Assembly: GCF_014196845.1 (NCBI RefSeq)
Contig: NZ_JACIEM010000001.1
Span: 496,001 to 560,000, forward strand
DNA length: 64,000 bases
Source of the DNA: Aurantimonas endophytica
Lineage (GTDB): Bacteria > Pseudomonadota > Alphaproteobacteria > Rhizobiales > Rhizobiaceae
Reading direction: 5' to 3'
Positions 24,796-35,052 of the stretch are shown one piece after another. The position numbers and the translations under genes were made by a program. The notes beneath the pieces are model-generated. The model was given only the letters and a program-made list of their open reading frames with translations. It did no database searches and was not told the DNA's origin. Position 1 is the first letter of the stretch; every line of letters starts with the position of its first letter.

Positions 24796-24946
24796 TGTAT
24801 CGCAGGCCGACCGAACGGGGGCGCGATGGGCCGTCCACGCGCCTTCATCGGCTCGCTGCGGCAGTTGTGGCCCGTATTCGTTCCAGTGTTTCTGCGTCGG
24901 CTTCGCGGCTGGCGGAGGGGAACTGCGGACGCAAGCAAGGTGAACG

Positions 24947-25666
24947 ATGACGTCCGAGATCCGCTACCGGCGTGTGCTTCTGAAGGTGTCCGGCGAGGCG
25001 CTGATGGGAAGCCAGGGATTCGGCATCGACGTCGCTGTCGCCGACCGCATCGCATCCGACATTGCCGAAGCGCGCCGGCTGGGCGTCGAGATCTCCGTGG
25101 TCATTGGCGGCGGCAACATTTTTCGTGGCGTCGCAGTCGCGTCAAAGGGTGGCGACCGCGTGACCGGCGACCACATGGGCATGCTCGGGACCGTCATCAA
25201 CGCGCTCGCCCTGCGCACCTCGCTGACCAAACTCGGCATCGACACGATCGTCCTGTCCGCGATCGCCATGCCTGAGATATGCGAGAGCTTTTCCCAGCGC
25301 ACGGCGCTCGCCCATCAGGCGGCAGGCCGCGTGGTGATCTTCGCCGGCGGCACCGGCAACCCGTTCTTCACGACCGACTCCGCCGGCGCGTTGCGCGCCG
25401 CGGAGATGGGGGCGGCAGCCCTGTTCAAGGGTACGCAGGTCGACGGGATCTATTCCGAAGATCCCAAACGCAATCCCGACGCGACCCGCTTCGAACGGCT
25501 GACCCATGACGAAGTACTCGGCAGGGGACTGGCGGTGATGGATATTGCCGCCGTGGCACTGGCGCGGGAGAACCATATCCCCATCGTGGTGTTCTCCATC
25601 CACGAGAAGGGTGAATTTGCCAAGATACTGTCTGGCGGAGGCCGGGCGACGATAGTCTCGGACTGA
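24947..25666 (+). CDS. pyrH: UMP kinase
   Basis: The 239-residue amino-acid-kinase-fold enzyme phosphorylates UMP to UDP. Motifs seen are RRVLLKVSGEALMG at the N-terminus, VVIGGGNIFRG, the GDHMGMLGTVINALALR segment and FAGGTGNPFFTTDSAG. The length is standard. It is followed 35 bases later by frr, the usual bacterial pair. The ATG is preceded by AAGGTG seven bases upstream. Confidence 0.98.
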   Translation: MTSEIRYRRVLLKVSGEALMGSQGFGIDVAVADRIASDIAEARRLGVEISVVIGGGNIFRGVAVASKGGDRVTGDHMGMLGTVINALALRTSLTKLGIDTIVLSAIAMPEICESFSQRTALAHQAAGRVVIFAGGTGNPFFTTDSAGALRAAEMGAAALFKGTQVDGIYSEDPKRNPDATRFERLTHDEVLGRGLAVMDIAAVALARENHIPIVVFSIHEKGEFAKILSGGGRATIVSD

Positions 25667-25701
25667 GTCGCTCTGCATAAGTATTGCCGAAAGAGGAACC
25701 G

Positions 25702-26259
25702 ATGGCCGAACTCGACCTGAACGAACTCAAGCGCCGCATGGATGGCGCGATTTCCAGCCTCAAGAGCGATCTCGCCGGCCTGCGGACCGGACGTGCATCG
25801 CCGAGCTTGCTGGACCCGATCACGGTCGAGGCCTACGGTAACCAGATGCCGCTGAACCAGGTCGCCAACGTGACGGCGCCGGAAGCACGTATGGTCGCCG
25901 TCACCGTGTGGGACAAGCAGATGGTCGGAAAGGTCGAGCGGGCGATTCGCGAGAGCAGTCTCGGCCTCAACCCGATCACCGACGGCCAGACGCTGCGGAT
26001 ACCGCTGCCCGAACTCAACGAGCAGCGGCGCAAGGAGCTGGTCAAGGTGGCGCAGCAATATGGTGAAGGCGCCAAGATCGCCGCCCGTCATGTGCGCCGG
26101 GATGGCATGGAGACGCTGAAGAAGCTGGAGAAGGACGGGGAGATGGGGCAGGACGACAGCCGCCAGACCTCCGATCGCGTCCAGAAGTTGACCGACGACA
26201 CCATCGCCGAGATCGAGAAGATGCTCTCGGTCAAGGAAGCCGAAATCATGCAGGTCTAG
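25702..26259 (+). CDS. frr: Ribosome recycling factor
   Basis: The 185-residue protein splits post-termination ribosomes together with EF-G. The family segments [30 protein letters not shown] (given here from [18 protein letters not shown]), [14 protein letters not shown] and [20 protein letters not shown] are present, forming the three-helix arm and beta domain. ATG 25702 has GAGGAACCG before it, while the six-codon extension has no ribosome site. It lies in the pyrH-frr-uppS-cdsA series. Confidence 0.97.
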   Translation: MAELDLNELKRRMDGAISSLKSDLAGLRTGRASPSLLDPITVEAYGNQMPLNQVANVTAPEARMVAVTVWDKQMVGKVERAIRESSLGLNPITDGQTLRIPLPELNEQRRKELVKVAQQYGEGAKIAARHVRRDGMETLKKLEKDGEMGQDDSRQTSDRVQKLTDDTIAEIEKMLSVKEAEIMQV

Positions 26260-26305
26260 GATCGCCCAGATCCGGGCCGGCTGGCGACGGAACTCTCGAG
26301 AGAAG

Positions 26306-27034
26306 GTGGATCATACGGTGCGGCATCCCCAACACGTCGCCATCATCATGGACGGCAACGGACGCTGGGCCCATGCGCGGGGGTTGCCCCGCAGCATCGG
26401 GCATCGTCGCGGCGTGGAAGCCGTCCGCCAGGCGGTGCGTACCGCCGGGGAACTCGGCATCGACTACCTGACGCTGTTCGCATTCTCCTCGGAGAATTGG
26501 CGGCGGCCTCAGGAAGAGGTCGACGAGCTGATGGGCCTGCTGAAGCACTTCATCCGCCGTGATCTTGCCGACCTGCACAAGGAAGGCGTCCGGGTTCGCG
26601 TCATCGGGGCTCGCGACAACCTATCCGTCGATATCCGCTCGCTGCTCGAGGAAGCGGAGAATCTGACACGCGCCAACGAGCGCCAGACGCTGGTGGTCGC
26701 CTTCAACTATGGCGCCCGCGACGAGGTCGCCCGCGCCGTCCGCCGGGTTGCCACGAAGTTCGCCGCGGGCGAAGTGCCGCTGGAGGCACTGACGGCCGAT
26801 TATCTGGACAGTCATCTCGATACCGCCGGAATACCCGACCCGGATCTCATCATCCGCACCAGCGGCGAACTGAGGCTGTCGAATTTCCTGCTGTGGCAGG
26901 CGGCCTATTCCGAATTCGTCTTCCTGCCGTGCCTTTGGCCGGATTTCGATCGCAAGGCCTTCGAGGAAGCCATCACGCAATATGCAAGCCGCGAACGCCG
27001 CTACGGCGGACTGTCCCGCGAAATAGCATCCTGA
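26306..27034 (+). CDS. uppS: Isoprenyl transferase (undecaprenyl diphosphate synthase)
   Basis: The roughly 240-residue cis-prenyltransferase extends farnesyl-PP to the C55 carrier lipid used for peptidoglycan and O-antigen. Seen are [13 protein letters not shown] with the catalytic Asp, [20 protein letters not shown] and the C-terminal [20 protein letters not shown]. Two GTG starts are possible: 26306, or 26318 with AAGGTGG eight bases upstream; the latter gives 238 residues. The gene lies four bases before cdsA. Confidence 0.97.
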   Translation: MDHTVRHPQHVAIIMDGNGRWAHARGLPRSIGHRRGVEAVRQAVRTAGELGIDYLTLFAFSSENWRRPQEEVDELMGLLKHFIRRDLADLHKEGVRVRVIGARDNLSVDIRSLLEEAENLTRANERQTLVVAFNYGARDEVARAVRRVATKFAAGEVPLEALTADYLDSHLDTAGIPDPDLIIRTSGELRLSNFLLWQAAYSEFVFLPCLWPDFDRKAFEEAITQYASRERRYGGLSREIAS

Positions 27035-27038
27035 GCCG

Positions 27039-27890
27039 ATGGGTCTCGGTCTCCGACGGCTCCTCGCAGCACCGACCTGGACCGATCTCCGCTCGCGGCT
27101 GATTTCGGCCATCGTACTTGGCCTCCTGGTCCTTGCGCTGACCATGCTCGGTGGCTGGCCGTTCCGACTGCTCTGTGGGGCCACGGGTGTGATCGTCTTC
27201 GAAGAGTGGTCGCGGATGACGCGGGCGAAGCAGGCGGGTCCGATCTTCCGCTTTGCCCGGCGCACGCTGTATCTCTCGCTCATCGCCTTCATCTTCGGGT
27301 TCGACCTGGCGGCGATCGCGATCGTGGCCGGAGGTGCTGCGTTCATCTCCTATGTCGACCGGGGCGAGCGGAAGGCCGACTGGGTGCTGGGCGGGCTGTT
27401 CTACGCGGCGGTCGCCTCGCTGCCGCCGGGCATGCTGCGCGGTGACGATGCCGCGGGACTCGCGGCGCTCGGACTGATCATCGCGGTGGTCTGGCCGACC
27501 GACATATTCGCCTACTTCACGGGTCGCAGCATCGGTGGCCCGAAGCTGATGCCGCGGGTCTCGCCGAAAAAGACCATTTCGGGCGCCCTTGGCGGCCTCG
27601 TCGCCGGCGTGGTCTTCGGCGTCCTGTTCGCCGAATGGGTGGCAGGATCGGCAGGACTGTTCATCGTCGTCCTTGCGGCGCTGCTGTCGATATTTGGGCA
27701 AGCTGGCGATCTCTATGAATCCTGGATCAAGCGCCGTTTCGGCGTGAAGGATTCGGGTCGGCTTATCCCGGGGCATGGCGGTCTGATGGACCGGATCGAC
27801 GGGCTGATCATCGCCACGGCCGTCGCCTGGCTCGTCGGGCTCCTCCTCGCAGGGTTCGATCATCCCGCCCGCGGCATCTTTCCCCTCTGA
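27039..27890 (+). CDS. cdsA: Phosphatidate cytidylyltransferase
   Basis: The 283-residue integral membrane enzyme makes CDP-diacylglycerol from phosphatidic acid and CTP. The C-terminal signature is complete: SPKKTISGALGGLVAG, then GQAGDLYESWIKRRFGVKDS and IPGHGGLMDRIDG. About seven hydrophobic segments precede and follow it. It is four bases from uppS. In many proteobacteria dxr follows cdsA; here the next gene is rseP. Confidence 0.97.
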   Translation: MGLGLRRLLAAPTWTDLRSRLISAIVLGLLVLALTMLGGWPFRLLCGATGVIVFEEWSRMTRAKQAGPIFRFARRTLYLSLIAFIFGFDLAAIAIVAGGAAFISYVDRGERKADWVLGGLFYAAVASLPPGMLRGDDAAGLAALGLIIAVVWPTDIFAYFTGRSIGGPKLMPRVSPKKTISGALGGLVAGVVFGVLFAEWVAGSAGLFIVVLAALLSIFGQAGDLYESWIKRRFGVKDSGRLIPGHGGLMDRIDGLIIATAVAWLVGLLLAGFDHPARGIFPL

Positions 27891-28007
27891 CGGCACTAGC
27901 TACCCGCGGCCTCGCGCCATCATTGCGACGCGATCTTGAAATGCTATGACAGCGTCGAAGCCAGGCTGGTGTCTGGCGCCGACGCAATCAATCAGTAGGT
28001 GACGACA

Positions 28008-29147
28008 ATGGATTTCGGTGTTGGCCTTGCCAGTCTCTGGAGCGGGGGCCTCATCTATATAATCCCGTTCCTGTTCGTCCTGACCACCATCGTGTTCTTC
28101 CACGAGCTCGGCCACTATCTCGTCGCCCGCTGGTCGGGCATCAAGGCGCTGGTCTTCTCGGTCGGCTTCGGCCCCGAGATCTTCGGCTTCAATGATCGCC
28201 ATGGCACGCGCTGGCGCCTGGCCGCCATTCCGCTGGGCGGCTATGTCAAGTTCCTCGGCGACGAGAACGCCGCGTCCGTCCCGGACCATGCTGCAATGGC
28301 ACGCATGGATGCCGCCGATCGCGCCGGAGCGTTCCCGACCGCCAGCGTCGGCCGTCGTGCCGCGACCGTCGCTGCGGGCCCTATCGCCAACTTCATTCTG
28401 GCGATCGTGATCTTCGCCGGCGTCGCCTTCGTCGAGGGCCGCGTCGTAGGCGATCCGGTCGTGTCGGACGTCAGGGCGGGCTCGCCTGCGGCTGATGCCG
28501 GCTTCCAGCCCGGCGATCGGGTCGTCTCCGCGGACGGGCAGCCGATCGCCTATTTCTCCGATCTGCAGCGCTACGTCTCCGCGCGGCCCGACACGCCGAT
28601 CGCGATGGTCGTCGAGCGTGCTGGCCGGCCGGTCGAGCTGACCGTGACTCCGCGGGTGGAAACCCAAACGGATCGCTTCGGCAACAGTTTCGAGACCCCC
28701 GTCATCGGCCTGGTCGCGACCAATGACGGCTCGTCGTTCCGGGTCGAGGAAATGTCGGCGCTCGAATCGCTGGGCTATGGCGTCAGCCAAACCTGGTTCG
28801 TCACGGAACGGACCGTGGATTTCCTCGGACAGATCGTCACCGGGAAACAGAGCGCCGACCAGATCGGCGGGCCGATCCGCATCGCGCAGGTTTCGGGACA
28901 GGTGTCGACGATCGGCTTCAGCGCCCTTCTCAATCTGGCGGCGCTCCTGTCGGTGTCCATCGGGCTGTTGAATCTATTACCGATTCCGATGCTGGACGGC
29001 GGCCATCTGCTCTTCTACGCCTACGAAGCGGTCAGGGGGCGCCCGCTTAGCGAGCGGATCCAGGAGATCGGTTTCAGAATTGGTCTCGCCCTCGTGATGC
29101 TGCTTATGGTATTCGCCTTCTGGAACGATATTTCGGGCCTCGTCTGA
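28008..29147 (+). CDS. rseP: Site-2 intramembrane zinc protease RseP
   Basis: The 379-residue protein has the catalytic FFHELGHYLVA (HExxH) in its first span, a second metal motif NLLPIPMLDGGHLLFY near residue 325, and a central PDZ domain (about 145-210) with GSPAADAGFQPGDRVVSADG. Homologues cleave anti-sigma factors (RseA) and remnant signal peptides. I chose ATG 28008, with AGGTGA seven bases upstream, over GTG 27999. It precedes bamA, the usual order for envelope-stress and outer-membrane assembly genes. Confidence 0.96.
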   Translation: MDFGVGLASLWSGGLIYIIPFLFVLTTIVFFHELGHYLVARWSGIKALVFSVGFGPEIFGFNDRHGTRWRLAAIPLGGYVKFLGDENAASVPDHAAMARMDAADRAGAFPTASVGRRAATVAAGPIANFILAIVIFAGVAFVEGRVVGDPVVSDVRAGSPAADAGFQPGDRVVSADGQPIAYFSDLQRYVSARPDTPIAMVVERAGRPVELTVTPRVETQTDRFGNSFETPVIGLVATNDGSSFRVEEMSALESLGYGVSQTWFVTERTVDFLGQIVTGKQSADQIGGPIRIAQVSGQVSTIGFSALLNLAALLSVSIGLLNLLPIPMLDGGHLLFYAYEAVRGRPLSERIQEIGFRIGLALVMLLMVFAFWNDISGLV

Positions 29148-29165
29148 ACGAGGGTCGACCGGGTC

Positions 29166-29199
29166 GGGGGACTTGGGGGACTTGCAAAAAATTAACCAT
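29166..29199 (+). promoter_or_regulatory. Tandem nonamer and CtrA-half-site-like motif upstream of bamA
   Basis: GGGGGACTT is repeated twice head to tail at 29166-29183. Eight bases later, TTAACCAT (29192-29199) equals a CtrA half site. The ATG of bamA is about 155 bases downstream. Short matches like TTAACCAT can occur by chance. Confidence 0.25.
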
Positions 29200-29354
29200 G
29201 GCGATGAAGGCCGTGGCCCCGTTGCAACGGCTTTTCCAATTCCTCAACGGACTCGGTCCAGTTTGCTTGAACGGACCCGGAAAGCCGGTAAAAGACATCG
29301 ACGAGTACGCTGCCTAGAAGGCCGCGACTTGGAAATAAAAAGGTGGTTGAGCCT

Positions 29355-31811
29355 ATGATGGCTAGAACGAAAATTCTGCGCGCTGCTTCGGCGATCGCGC
29401 TTTCTTCGACCGTTCTCGCTGCAACGACTCTCGGTGCTCAGCTTTCCGCAGTCAGTATTGCGCAGGCCGCCGTCGTCAATCGGATCGAGGTGAGGGGAAA
29501 CCAGCGCGTCGAGGCCGACACCGTTCGCGGCTTCATGCAGATCACGCCGGGACAGAACGTCAGCGAGGCCGACCAGGACGCGGCCGTACGTCGCCTGTTC
29601 TCTACGGGCCTTTTCTCCGACGTTCGGATCAGCCAGTCCGGTGGTACGCTGATCGTGCAGGTCGACGAGAATCAGATCGTCAACCAGGTGCTCTTCCAGG
29701 GCAATTCCAAGATCAAGGACGAGCAGCTCATCGCGGGCGTCCAGACCGCACCGCGCGGCGCCTATTCCTCCGCGACGACGGAAGCTGACGTTCAGGCCAT
29801 TCGCGATGCCTACACGGCCATCGGCCGCAGCGACGCCGTGGTGAGCGTCAGCACGCAGACTGTCGGCGAGAACCGCGTCAACGTCATCTTCAACATCCAG
29901 GAAGGCGACCGTACCAAGATCGCCTCAATCAGCTTCGTTGGCAACAGCGCCTTCAGCGACGCGCGCCTGAAGCAGGTGATCGCTCTGCGCGAATCCGGGC
30001 TTCTCAGCTTCATCCAGCGCAACGACATCTATGCCGAGGACCGGCTGCGGACCGACGAGGAATCGCTGCGGCGCTTCTACTACAATCGCGGCTTCGCCGA
30101 TTTCCGCATTGTCTCGTCCGTCGCCGAACTCGACCCGGCGCAGAACGCCTATTTCGTTACCGTGACGGTGGACGAGGGCGAGCGCTATACGTTCGGACAG
30201 GTTGCTATCGACAGCAGCGTTCCCGGCATCGACACCGACTCGCTCTACAGCGAGCTGGAGACGCAGCCGGGCGAGGTCTACAGTGCGAAGAAGGTCGAGG
30301 ACACGCTCGTCAACCTGACCAACCGGGTGGCGAATGCGGGCTTTGCCTTCGCCCAGGTCACGCCGCGTGGTGATCGCGACTTCACCAACCGTACGATCGC
30401 CATCGACTACGTCATCGACCAGGGGCCCCGCGCCTATGTCGAGCGTATCGAGATCCGTGGCAACACCAAGACCCGCGACTACGTCATCCGCCGCGAGTTC
30501 GATGTCTCGGAAGGCGACGCCTTCAACCAGGTTCTGGTCCAGCGCGCCAAGCAGCGGCTCGAGGACCTGCAGTTCTTCGAGACGGTTTCGATCTCGACCG
30601 CCCCGGGCGCCGAGCCCGACCGGGTGATCGTCATCGTCGACGTCGTCGAGAAGGCGACCGGCGAATTGTCGGTGGGCGGCGGTTATACGACCGGCGGCGA
30701 GAGTGAGGGACCGGTCGCCGAGATCGGCGTCACCGAGCGCAACTTCCTCGGCCGCGGCCAATTCATCAAGGTGTCCGCCGGCTTCGGCCAGGATACGCGC
30801 AACTACACGCTGTCCTTCACCGAGCCGTATTTCCTCGGCCGCCGCCTGGCCGCCGGCTTCGACGTCTACCACGCCACCAGTACCTCGGGCGACTACGACA
30901 CCGAGCGCACGGGCGGCGACGTGCGCATCGCGGCGCCGATCACCGAAAACCTAACGGCGCAGATCGCTTACAACTACAAAGAGGAAAAGTTCGGCGACGA
31001 CAACGGCTTCCGGATCACTGACATCAACGGCGTCAATCCGGGCCAGGACAACTACGTCGACACGTCCAGCACCTGTGGCGACCCGAACCCGATCGGCAAC
31101 CAGTTCGATCGGAACGGCAATCCGGCGGTCGCGCCGCTCTACACCAACTCACCCATCATCAACGAGGCGATCTGCGACAGCCCGTATCTGACGTCTTCGG
31201 TCTCCTACTCGCTGACCTACAGCACGCTGGACAACGCCCGGGATCCTCGGCAAGGCTTCTTCCTTCAGGCCGGGCAGGAGTTTGCCGGTCTTGGCGGCGA
31301 TGCCAACTTCATCAAGACCACGGCCAAGGGCAATTACTTCCATCTCCTGAACGAGGAGTTCGACGTCATCGGCTCGCTCAGCGGCGGCGGCGGCAATGTC
31401 TCGACGCTGGGCGGCGACGGCCTGCGGGTATTCGACAACTTCTTCAAGGGCCAGGACATCGTTCGCGGCTTCGAATACAAGGGCATCGGCCCACGGCAGA
31501 ACGGTGTGTCGATCGGCGGCACGAACTTCGCCAACGCTTCGGCCGAAGCGACCTTCCCGCTGCCGCTGATCTCCCGCGATCTCGGCTTCCGCGGCGCTGT
31601 CTTCGCCGATGCCGGTTCGCTTTGGGGCTCGGAGTTCGATAATGACCCGGGCGTCGAAGGGACCGATGCGGCGCTGCGTGCTTCGGCCGGCGTCGGCCTG
31701 ATCTGGGCCTCGCCCTTCGGTCCGCTGCGGGTCAACTACGCTCACCCGTTCATGAAGGAAGATTTCGACGAGACCCAGGAGTTCTCGTTCGGCTTCTCCT
31801 CGCGCTTCTGA
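29355..31811 (+). CDS. bamA: Outer membrane protein assembly factor BamA
   Basis: The 818-residue outer-membrane insertase has a signal peptide (about 1-39, ending SIAQA), five POTRA domains (about 40-440; the first opens [20 protein letters not shown]) and a C-terminal beta-barrel. The barrel contains the family motif VRGF ([17 protein letters not shown]) and ends in FSFGFSSRF with a terminal Phe. It folds and inserts outer-membrane beta-barrels. ATG 29355 has AAGGTGG eight bases upstream; a second ATG follows immediately. Upstream spacing of 207 bases suggests its own promoter. Confidence 0.98.
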   Translation: MMARTKILRAASAIALSSTVLAATTLGAQLSAVSIAQAAVVNRIEVRGNQRVEADTVRGFMQITPGQNVSEADQDAAVRRLFSTGLFSDVRISQSGGTLIVQVDENQIVNQVLFQGNSKIKDEQLIAGVQTAPRGAYSSATTEADVQAIRDAYTAIGRSDAVVSVSTQTVGENRVNVIFNIQEGDRTKIASISFVGNSAFSDARLKQVIALRESGLLSFIQRNDIYAEDRLRTDEESLRRFYYNRGFADFRIVSSVAELDPAQNAYFVTVTVDEGERYTFGQVAIDSSVPGIDTDSLYSELETQPGEVYSAKKVEDTLVNLTNRVANAGFAFAQVTPRGDRDFTNRTIAIDYVIDQGPRAYVERIEIRGNTKTRDYVIRREFDVSEGDAFNQVLVQRAKQRLEDLQFFETVSISTAPGAEPDRVIVIVDVVEKATGELSVGGGYTTGGESEGPVAEIGVTERNFLGRGQFIKVSAGFGQDTRNYTLSFTEPYFLGRRLAAGFDVYHATSTSGDYDTERTGGDVRIAAPITENLTAQIAYNYKEEKFGDDNGFRITDINGVNPGQDNYVDTSSTCGDPNPIGNQFDRNGNPAVAPLYTNSPIINEAICDSPYLTSSVSYSLTYSTLDNARDPRQGFFLQAGQEFAGLGGDANFIKTTAKGNYFHLLNEEFDVIGSLSGGGGNVSTLGGDGLRVFDNFFKGQDIVRGFEYKGIGPRQNGVSIGGTNFANASAEATFPLPLISRDLGFRGAVFADAGSLWGSEFDNDPGVEGTDAALRASAGVGLIWASPFGPLRVNYAHPFMKEDFDETQEFSFGFSSRF

Positions 31812-31833
31812 TGCGGAAGGGGTGGGGGCGTTC

Positions 31834-32910
31834 ATGCCCCCGCCGTCACTGATGCAAGATCCGACTTTCTTTCCTCGCGGCAACGGCCTGACGCTTCAGG
31901 CCGTTGCCGATCTCGTTGGCGGCTCGATCGGCGCGGAGCACGACGCGACCCGTACGGTCACCGGCATTGCTGCCCTCGGCGAAGCCGGGCCCGACGATCT
32001 CACCTTCTTCGACTCACCTCGTTATGCCGGAGAGCTCTCCGAAACCCGGGCCGGATGCGTCGTGGTTGCGCAGAAGCACCATGCCCTGGTCCCGGCGGGC
32101 ATCCCCGCCGTGATCGTCAAGAATGCCGCGAACGCTTTCGCGGCTGCTGGGCGGGCGCTTTTCCCGATGGCAGCCGCGCCCACGGCGCCCACCTGCATCG
32201 AGGGATTGTCGGCGCGTGCCGAGATTCATCCCCTCGCTGAAATCGAGGATGGCGCCACGATCGAGGCCTTCGCCGTGATCGGGCCGCGGGTGCGGATCGG
32301 GCGCGGTACACTGATTGCGGCAGGGGCCGTCATTGGGGCCGACTGCCGGATCGGACGCGACTGCCGGATCGGCGCCGGGGTCGTGGCGACCAATGCGTTG
32401 CTCGGCAACCGCGTGATCCTGCACCCCGGCGTGCGCATCGGCCAGGATGGTTTCGGCTACACTGCGGGTGCGACGGGATTGTCGAAGAGTGTTCAGATCG
32501 GCCGGGTGATCATTCAGGACGACGTCGAGGTGGGCGCCAATACGACCATCGACCGCGGCGCGATTCGCGATACCGTCGTCGGCGAGGGCACCAAGATCGA
32601 CAACCAGGTTCAGATCGGCCACAACGTGCGGATCGGGCGCCATTGCGCCATTGTCGCGCAGGTCGGCATATCCGGCAGCACGACGGTCGGCGATCGGGTG
32701 ATGATCGGCGGACAGAGCGGCGTGGCCGGCCATGTGACGATCGGCGACGGAGCGCAGATCGCTGCCGTGTCGAGTGTCAACGGCGACGTACCGCCCGGCG
32801 CTCGTTGGGGCGGGACACCGGCGCGACCGGTGCGGGAGTGGTTTCGCGAAGTGACGTATCTACACGAGCAGGCCCTTAAAGGGCGATCGCAGAGGTCTGG
32901 CGATGAATGA
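31834..32910 (+). CDS. lpxD: UDP-3-O-(3-hydroxymyristoyl)glucosamine N-acyltransferase
   Basis: The 358-residue left-handed beta-helix enzyme adds the N-linked acyl chain in lipid A synthesis. The N-terminal substrate domain ([29 protein letters not shown]) precedes hexapeptide repeats ([14 protein letters not shown]) and the catalytic [14 protein letters not shown]. The C-terminal helix is present. ATG 31834 follows GTG 31822, which has less support. It overlaps fabZ by eight bases. Confidence 0.97.
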   Translation: MPPPSLMQDPTFFPRGNGLTLQAVADLVGGSIGAEHDATRTVTGIAALGEAGPDDLTFFDSPRYAGELSETRAGCVVVAQKHHALVPAGIPAVIVKNAANAFAAAGRALFPMAAAPTAPTCIEGLSARAEIHPLAEIEDGATIEAFAVIGPRVRIGRGTLIAAGAVIGADCRIGRDCRIGAGVVATNALLGNRVILHPGVRIGQDGFGYTAGATGLSKSVQIGRVIIQDDVEVGANTTIDRGAIRDTVVGEGTKIDNQVQIGHNVRIGRHCAIVAQVGISGSTTVGDRVMIGGQSGVAGHVTIGDGAQIAAVSSVNGDVPPGARWGGTPARPVREWFREVTYLHEQALKGRSQRSGDE

Positions 32911-33370
32911 AGCGGTGACAGCTCTCGAGAGCGTCGACATCATGGCGATCCTCGAGCTCCTTCCACATCGCTATCCGTTCCTGATGGTGGACCGTATCAT
33001 CGCCATCGATGGCGACCGCAGCGCCGTGGGCATCAAGAACGTCACCGCGAACGAGCCGCATTTCCTCGGCCATTTTCCGAACGCCCCGGTAATGCCGGGC
33101 GTCCTGATCATCGAGGGCATGGCCCAGACCGCGGGCGCCATCTGTACGCGTGCCACCGGCAAGGGCATACCGCAGCTGGTGTATTTCATGACCATCGACA
33201 ACGCCAAGTTCCGCAAGCCCGTCGTGCCGGGCGACCGGCTCGAGTACCACGTTGTCCAGACCAAGAAGCGCGGCAATATCTGGAAGTTCGACTGTGTCGC
33301 CAAGGTCGACGACGCAAAGGTTGCCGAGGCCAGCGTGAGTGCGATGCTGGTGGCGCGTGACCCGTCCTGA
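32903..33370 (+). CDS. fabZ: 3-hydroxyacyl-[acyl-carrier-protein] dehydratase FabZ
   Basis: The 155-residue hot-dog-fold enzyme dehydrates 3-hydroxyacyl-ACP. The catalytic [19 protein letters not shown] with His and Glu is intact, as is [14 protein letters not shown]. The start overlaps lpxD by eight bases, and lpxA follows three bases after the stop. The gene order lpxD-fabZ-lpxA links fatty-acid supply to lipid A. Confidence 0.98.
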   Translation: MNEAVTALESVDIMAILELLPHRYPFLMVDRIIAIDGDRSAVGIKNVTANEPHFLGHFPNAPVMPGVLIIEGMAQTAGAICTRATGKGIPQLVYFMTIDNAKFRKPVVPGDRLEYHVVQTKKRGNIWKFDCVAKVDDAKVAEASVSAMLVARDPS

Positions 33371-33373
33371 ACG

Positions 33374-34180
33374 ATGAGTGAATCCGTCATCCATCCGACC
33401 GCCATCGTCGAGGACGGTGCCATCATCGGCGAGGGCTGCGAGATCGGTCCGTTCTGCCATATCGGGCCGCAGGTGCGGCTCGGCGCCGGCAGCCGGCTTC
33501 GCTCGCACGTCGTCCTGTGGGGAAACACGGAGATCGGAGACGGCGCGCAGATCTGGCCCTTCGCCTCGCTCGGCCATGCGCCCCAGCACCTGAAGTATCG
33601 CGGCGAGGACACGCGCCTGATCATCGGGCGCAACTGTCTCGTGCGTGAACACGTGACGATGAACGCCGGGACAGTGCAGGGCCGCTCCGAAACCACCGTC
33701 GGCGACGATTGCGCCTTCTTCACCGGCGCCCACGTCGCCCATGACTGCGTTCTCGGGCGGAATGTCACGCTGATCAACAACGTCATGTTGGCGGGCCACT
33801 GCACGATCGGCGAGTACGCCACGATCGCCGGCGGCTCGGGCATCCACCAGTTCACCCGCATCGGCCACCACGCCTACGTGGGTGGCCTGGCGGCCGTGGA
33901 AGGCGACGTCATTCCATTCGGCATGGTGCTGGGCAACCGCGCCTACCTGTCGGGCCTCAACGTCATCGGCATGAAGCGGGCGGGATTCGGCCGCGAAGCC
34001 GTGCGCAACGTCCGGCGCGCCTACCGGATGCTGTTCTCCTTTGACCTGACGTTCAAGGAGAACATGGACGAGGTCCAGTCCGAGTTTCCCGAAGATCCGC
34101 TGGTGCAGGATCTCCTGGGTTTCATCCGGTCCGGCGGCGATCGCTCGCTGGTCACGCCGCGGCTGTCGCTGCCGGGGTGA
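33374..34180 (+). CDS. lpxA: Acyl-ACP:UDP-N-acetylglucosamine O-acyltransferase
   Basis: The 268-residue hexapeptide-repeat enzyme performs the first step of lipid A synthesis. Seen are the beta-helix repeats beginning IHPTAIVEDGAIIGEGCEIG, catalytic His in TGAHVAHDCVLG, the motif GGSGIHQFTRIGHHAYVGGL and the helical C-terminus with NVIGMKRAGFGREAVRNVRR. Its stop overlaps the GTG start of lpxI (GTGA). Confidence 0.98.
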   Translation: MSESVIHPTAIVEDGAIIGEGCEIGPFCHIGPQVRLGAGSRLRSHVVLWGNTEIGDGAQIWPFASLGHAPQHLKYRGEDTRLIIGRNCLVREHVTMNAGTVQGRSETTVGDDCAFFTGAHVAHDCVLGRNVTLINNVMLAGHCTIGEYATIAGGSGIHQFTRIGHHAYVGGLAAVEGDVIPFGMVLGNRAYLSGLNVIGMKRAGFGREAVRNVRRAYRMLFSFDLTFKENMDEVQSEFPEDPLVQDLLGFIRSGGDRSLVTPRLSLPG

Positions 34181-35052
34181 GGATGGAACCCGAGCGCCCG
34201 GGCGAGAAGCTCGGCATTCTCGCCGGCGGCGGTTCGCTGCCGAGGATCGTCGCGGCAGCGGCCCGCGCGGCAGGGTGGGCGCCCCTCGTCGTCCGCATCG
34301 GCGATGGCGTCACCGACGACTGGACGGGTTATGAGGGCGAAGCCTTTGCCTGGGGCCGGAGCGGCGATGCGATTGCCTATCTGAAGCGCCACAAGGTACG
34401 CCGCGTGATCTTTTGCGGCACGGTCACCAGGCGCCCCGATTTCCGCTCCTTGCTTCCCAGTTTTCGCACCCTGGTCCGCTTGCCGGCGGCCATCCGCATG
34501 GTGCGCGGCGGCGACGACCATCTGCTGCGGGGCGTCTCGCGTTATCTGGAGCGGGATGGCTTCGCCATGCTCGCCGTCCAGGAAATCGTGCCGGAGCTGC
34601 TCGCCCCGTCTGGTCTTCTCTCGAACCGGGCGCTTCGCGAGGACGAGAGCCGGGCGATGACCATCGCCGCCACGGCGGCCCGTCGCCTCGGCGAGCTCGA
34701 CATCGGCCAGGCCGTCGTCGCCTCTGCCGAGCGGGTGATCGCGGTCGAGGGCGTGGAAGGCACGCGGGAGATGCTCGCGAGGGTTGGCGACCTGCGGCGC
34801 CGCGGGCGGGTGACCCCGTCGGAGCGATGCGTCCTCGTCAAGAGCGTCAAGCCGCAGCAGGATTCCCGTTTCGATTTACCCAGTATCGGCGAAGCGACGA
34901 TTGCCGAGGCCGCTGCAGCGGGCATCACCGCCATCGGCGTCAGTGCCGGACGCAGCCTCATTCTCGGGCTCGAGGACGTGGTGGCGGCCAGTGACCGAGC
35001 CGACATCGCGCTGGTGGGACTCGCCGACGAACAGGAAGAGGGCCGGCCATGA
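34177..35052 (+). CDS. lpxI: UDP-2,3-diacylglucosamine diphosphatase LpxI
   Basis: The 291-residue protein is the LpxI (DUF1009) type, which replaces LpxH in alphaproteobacteria. Seen are KLGILAGGGSLPRIVAAAAR near the start, the ligand-binding DDHLLRGVSRYLERDGF and the C-terminal domain with CVLVKSVKPQQDSRFDLPSI and GITAIGVSAGRSLI. The start is GTG 34177 in the overlap with lpxA, or ATG 34183 two codons later. Its own stop overlaps the lpxB start (ATGA), so the three genes are translationally coupled. Confidence 0.95.
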   Translation: MRMEPERPGEKLGILAGGGSLPRIVAAAARAAGWAPLVVRIGDGVTDDWTGYEGEAFAWGRSGDAIAYLKRHKVRRVIFCGTVTRRPDFRSLLPSFRTLVRLPAAIRMVRGGDDHLLRGVSRYLERDGFAMLAVQEIVPELLAPSGLLSNRALREDESRAMTIAATAARRLGELDIGQAVVASAERVIAVEGVEGTREMLARVGDLRRRGRVTPSERCVLVKSVKPQQDSRFDLPSIGEATIAEAAAAGITAIGVSAGRSLILGLEDVVAASDRADIALVGLADEQEEGRP

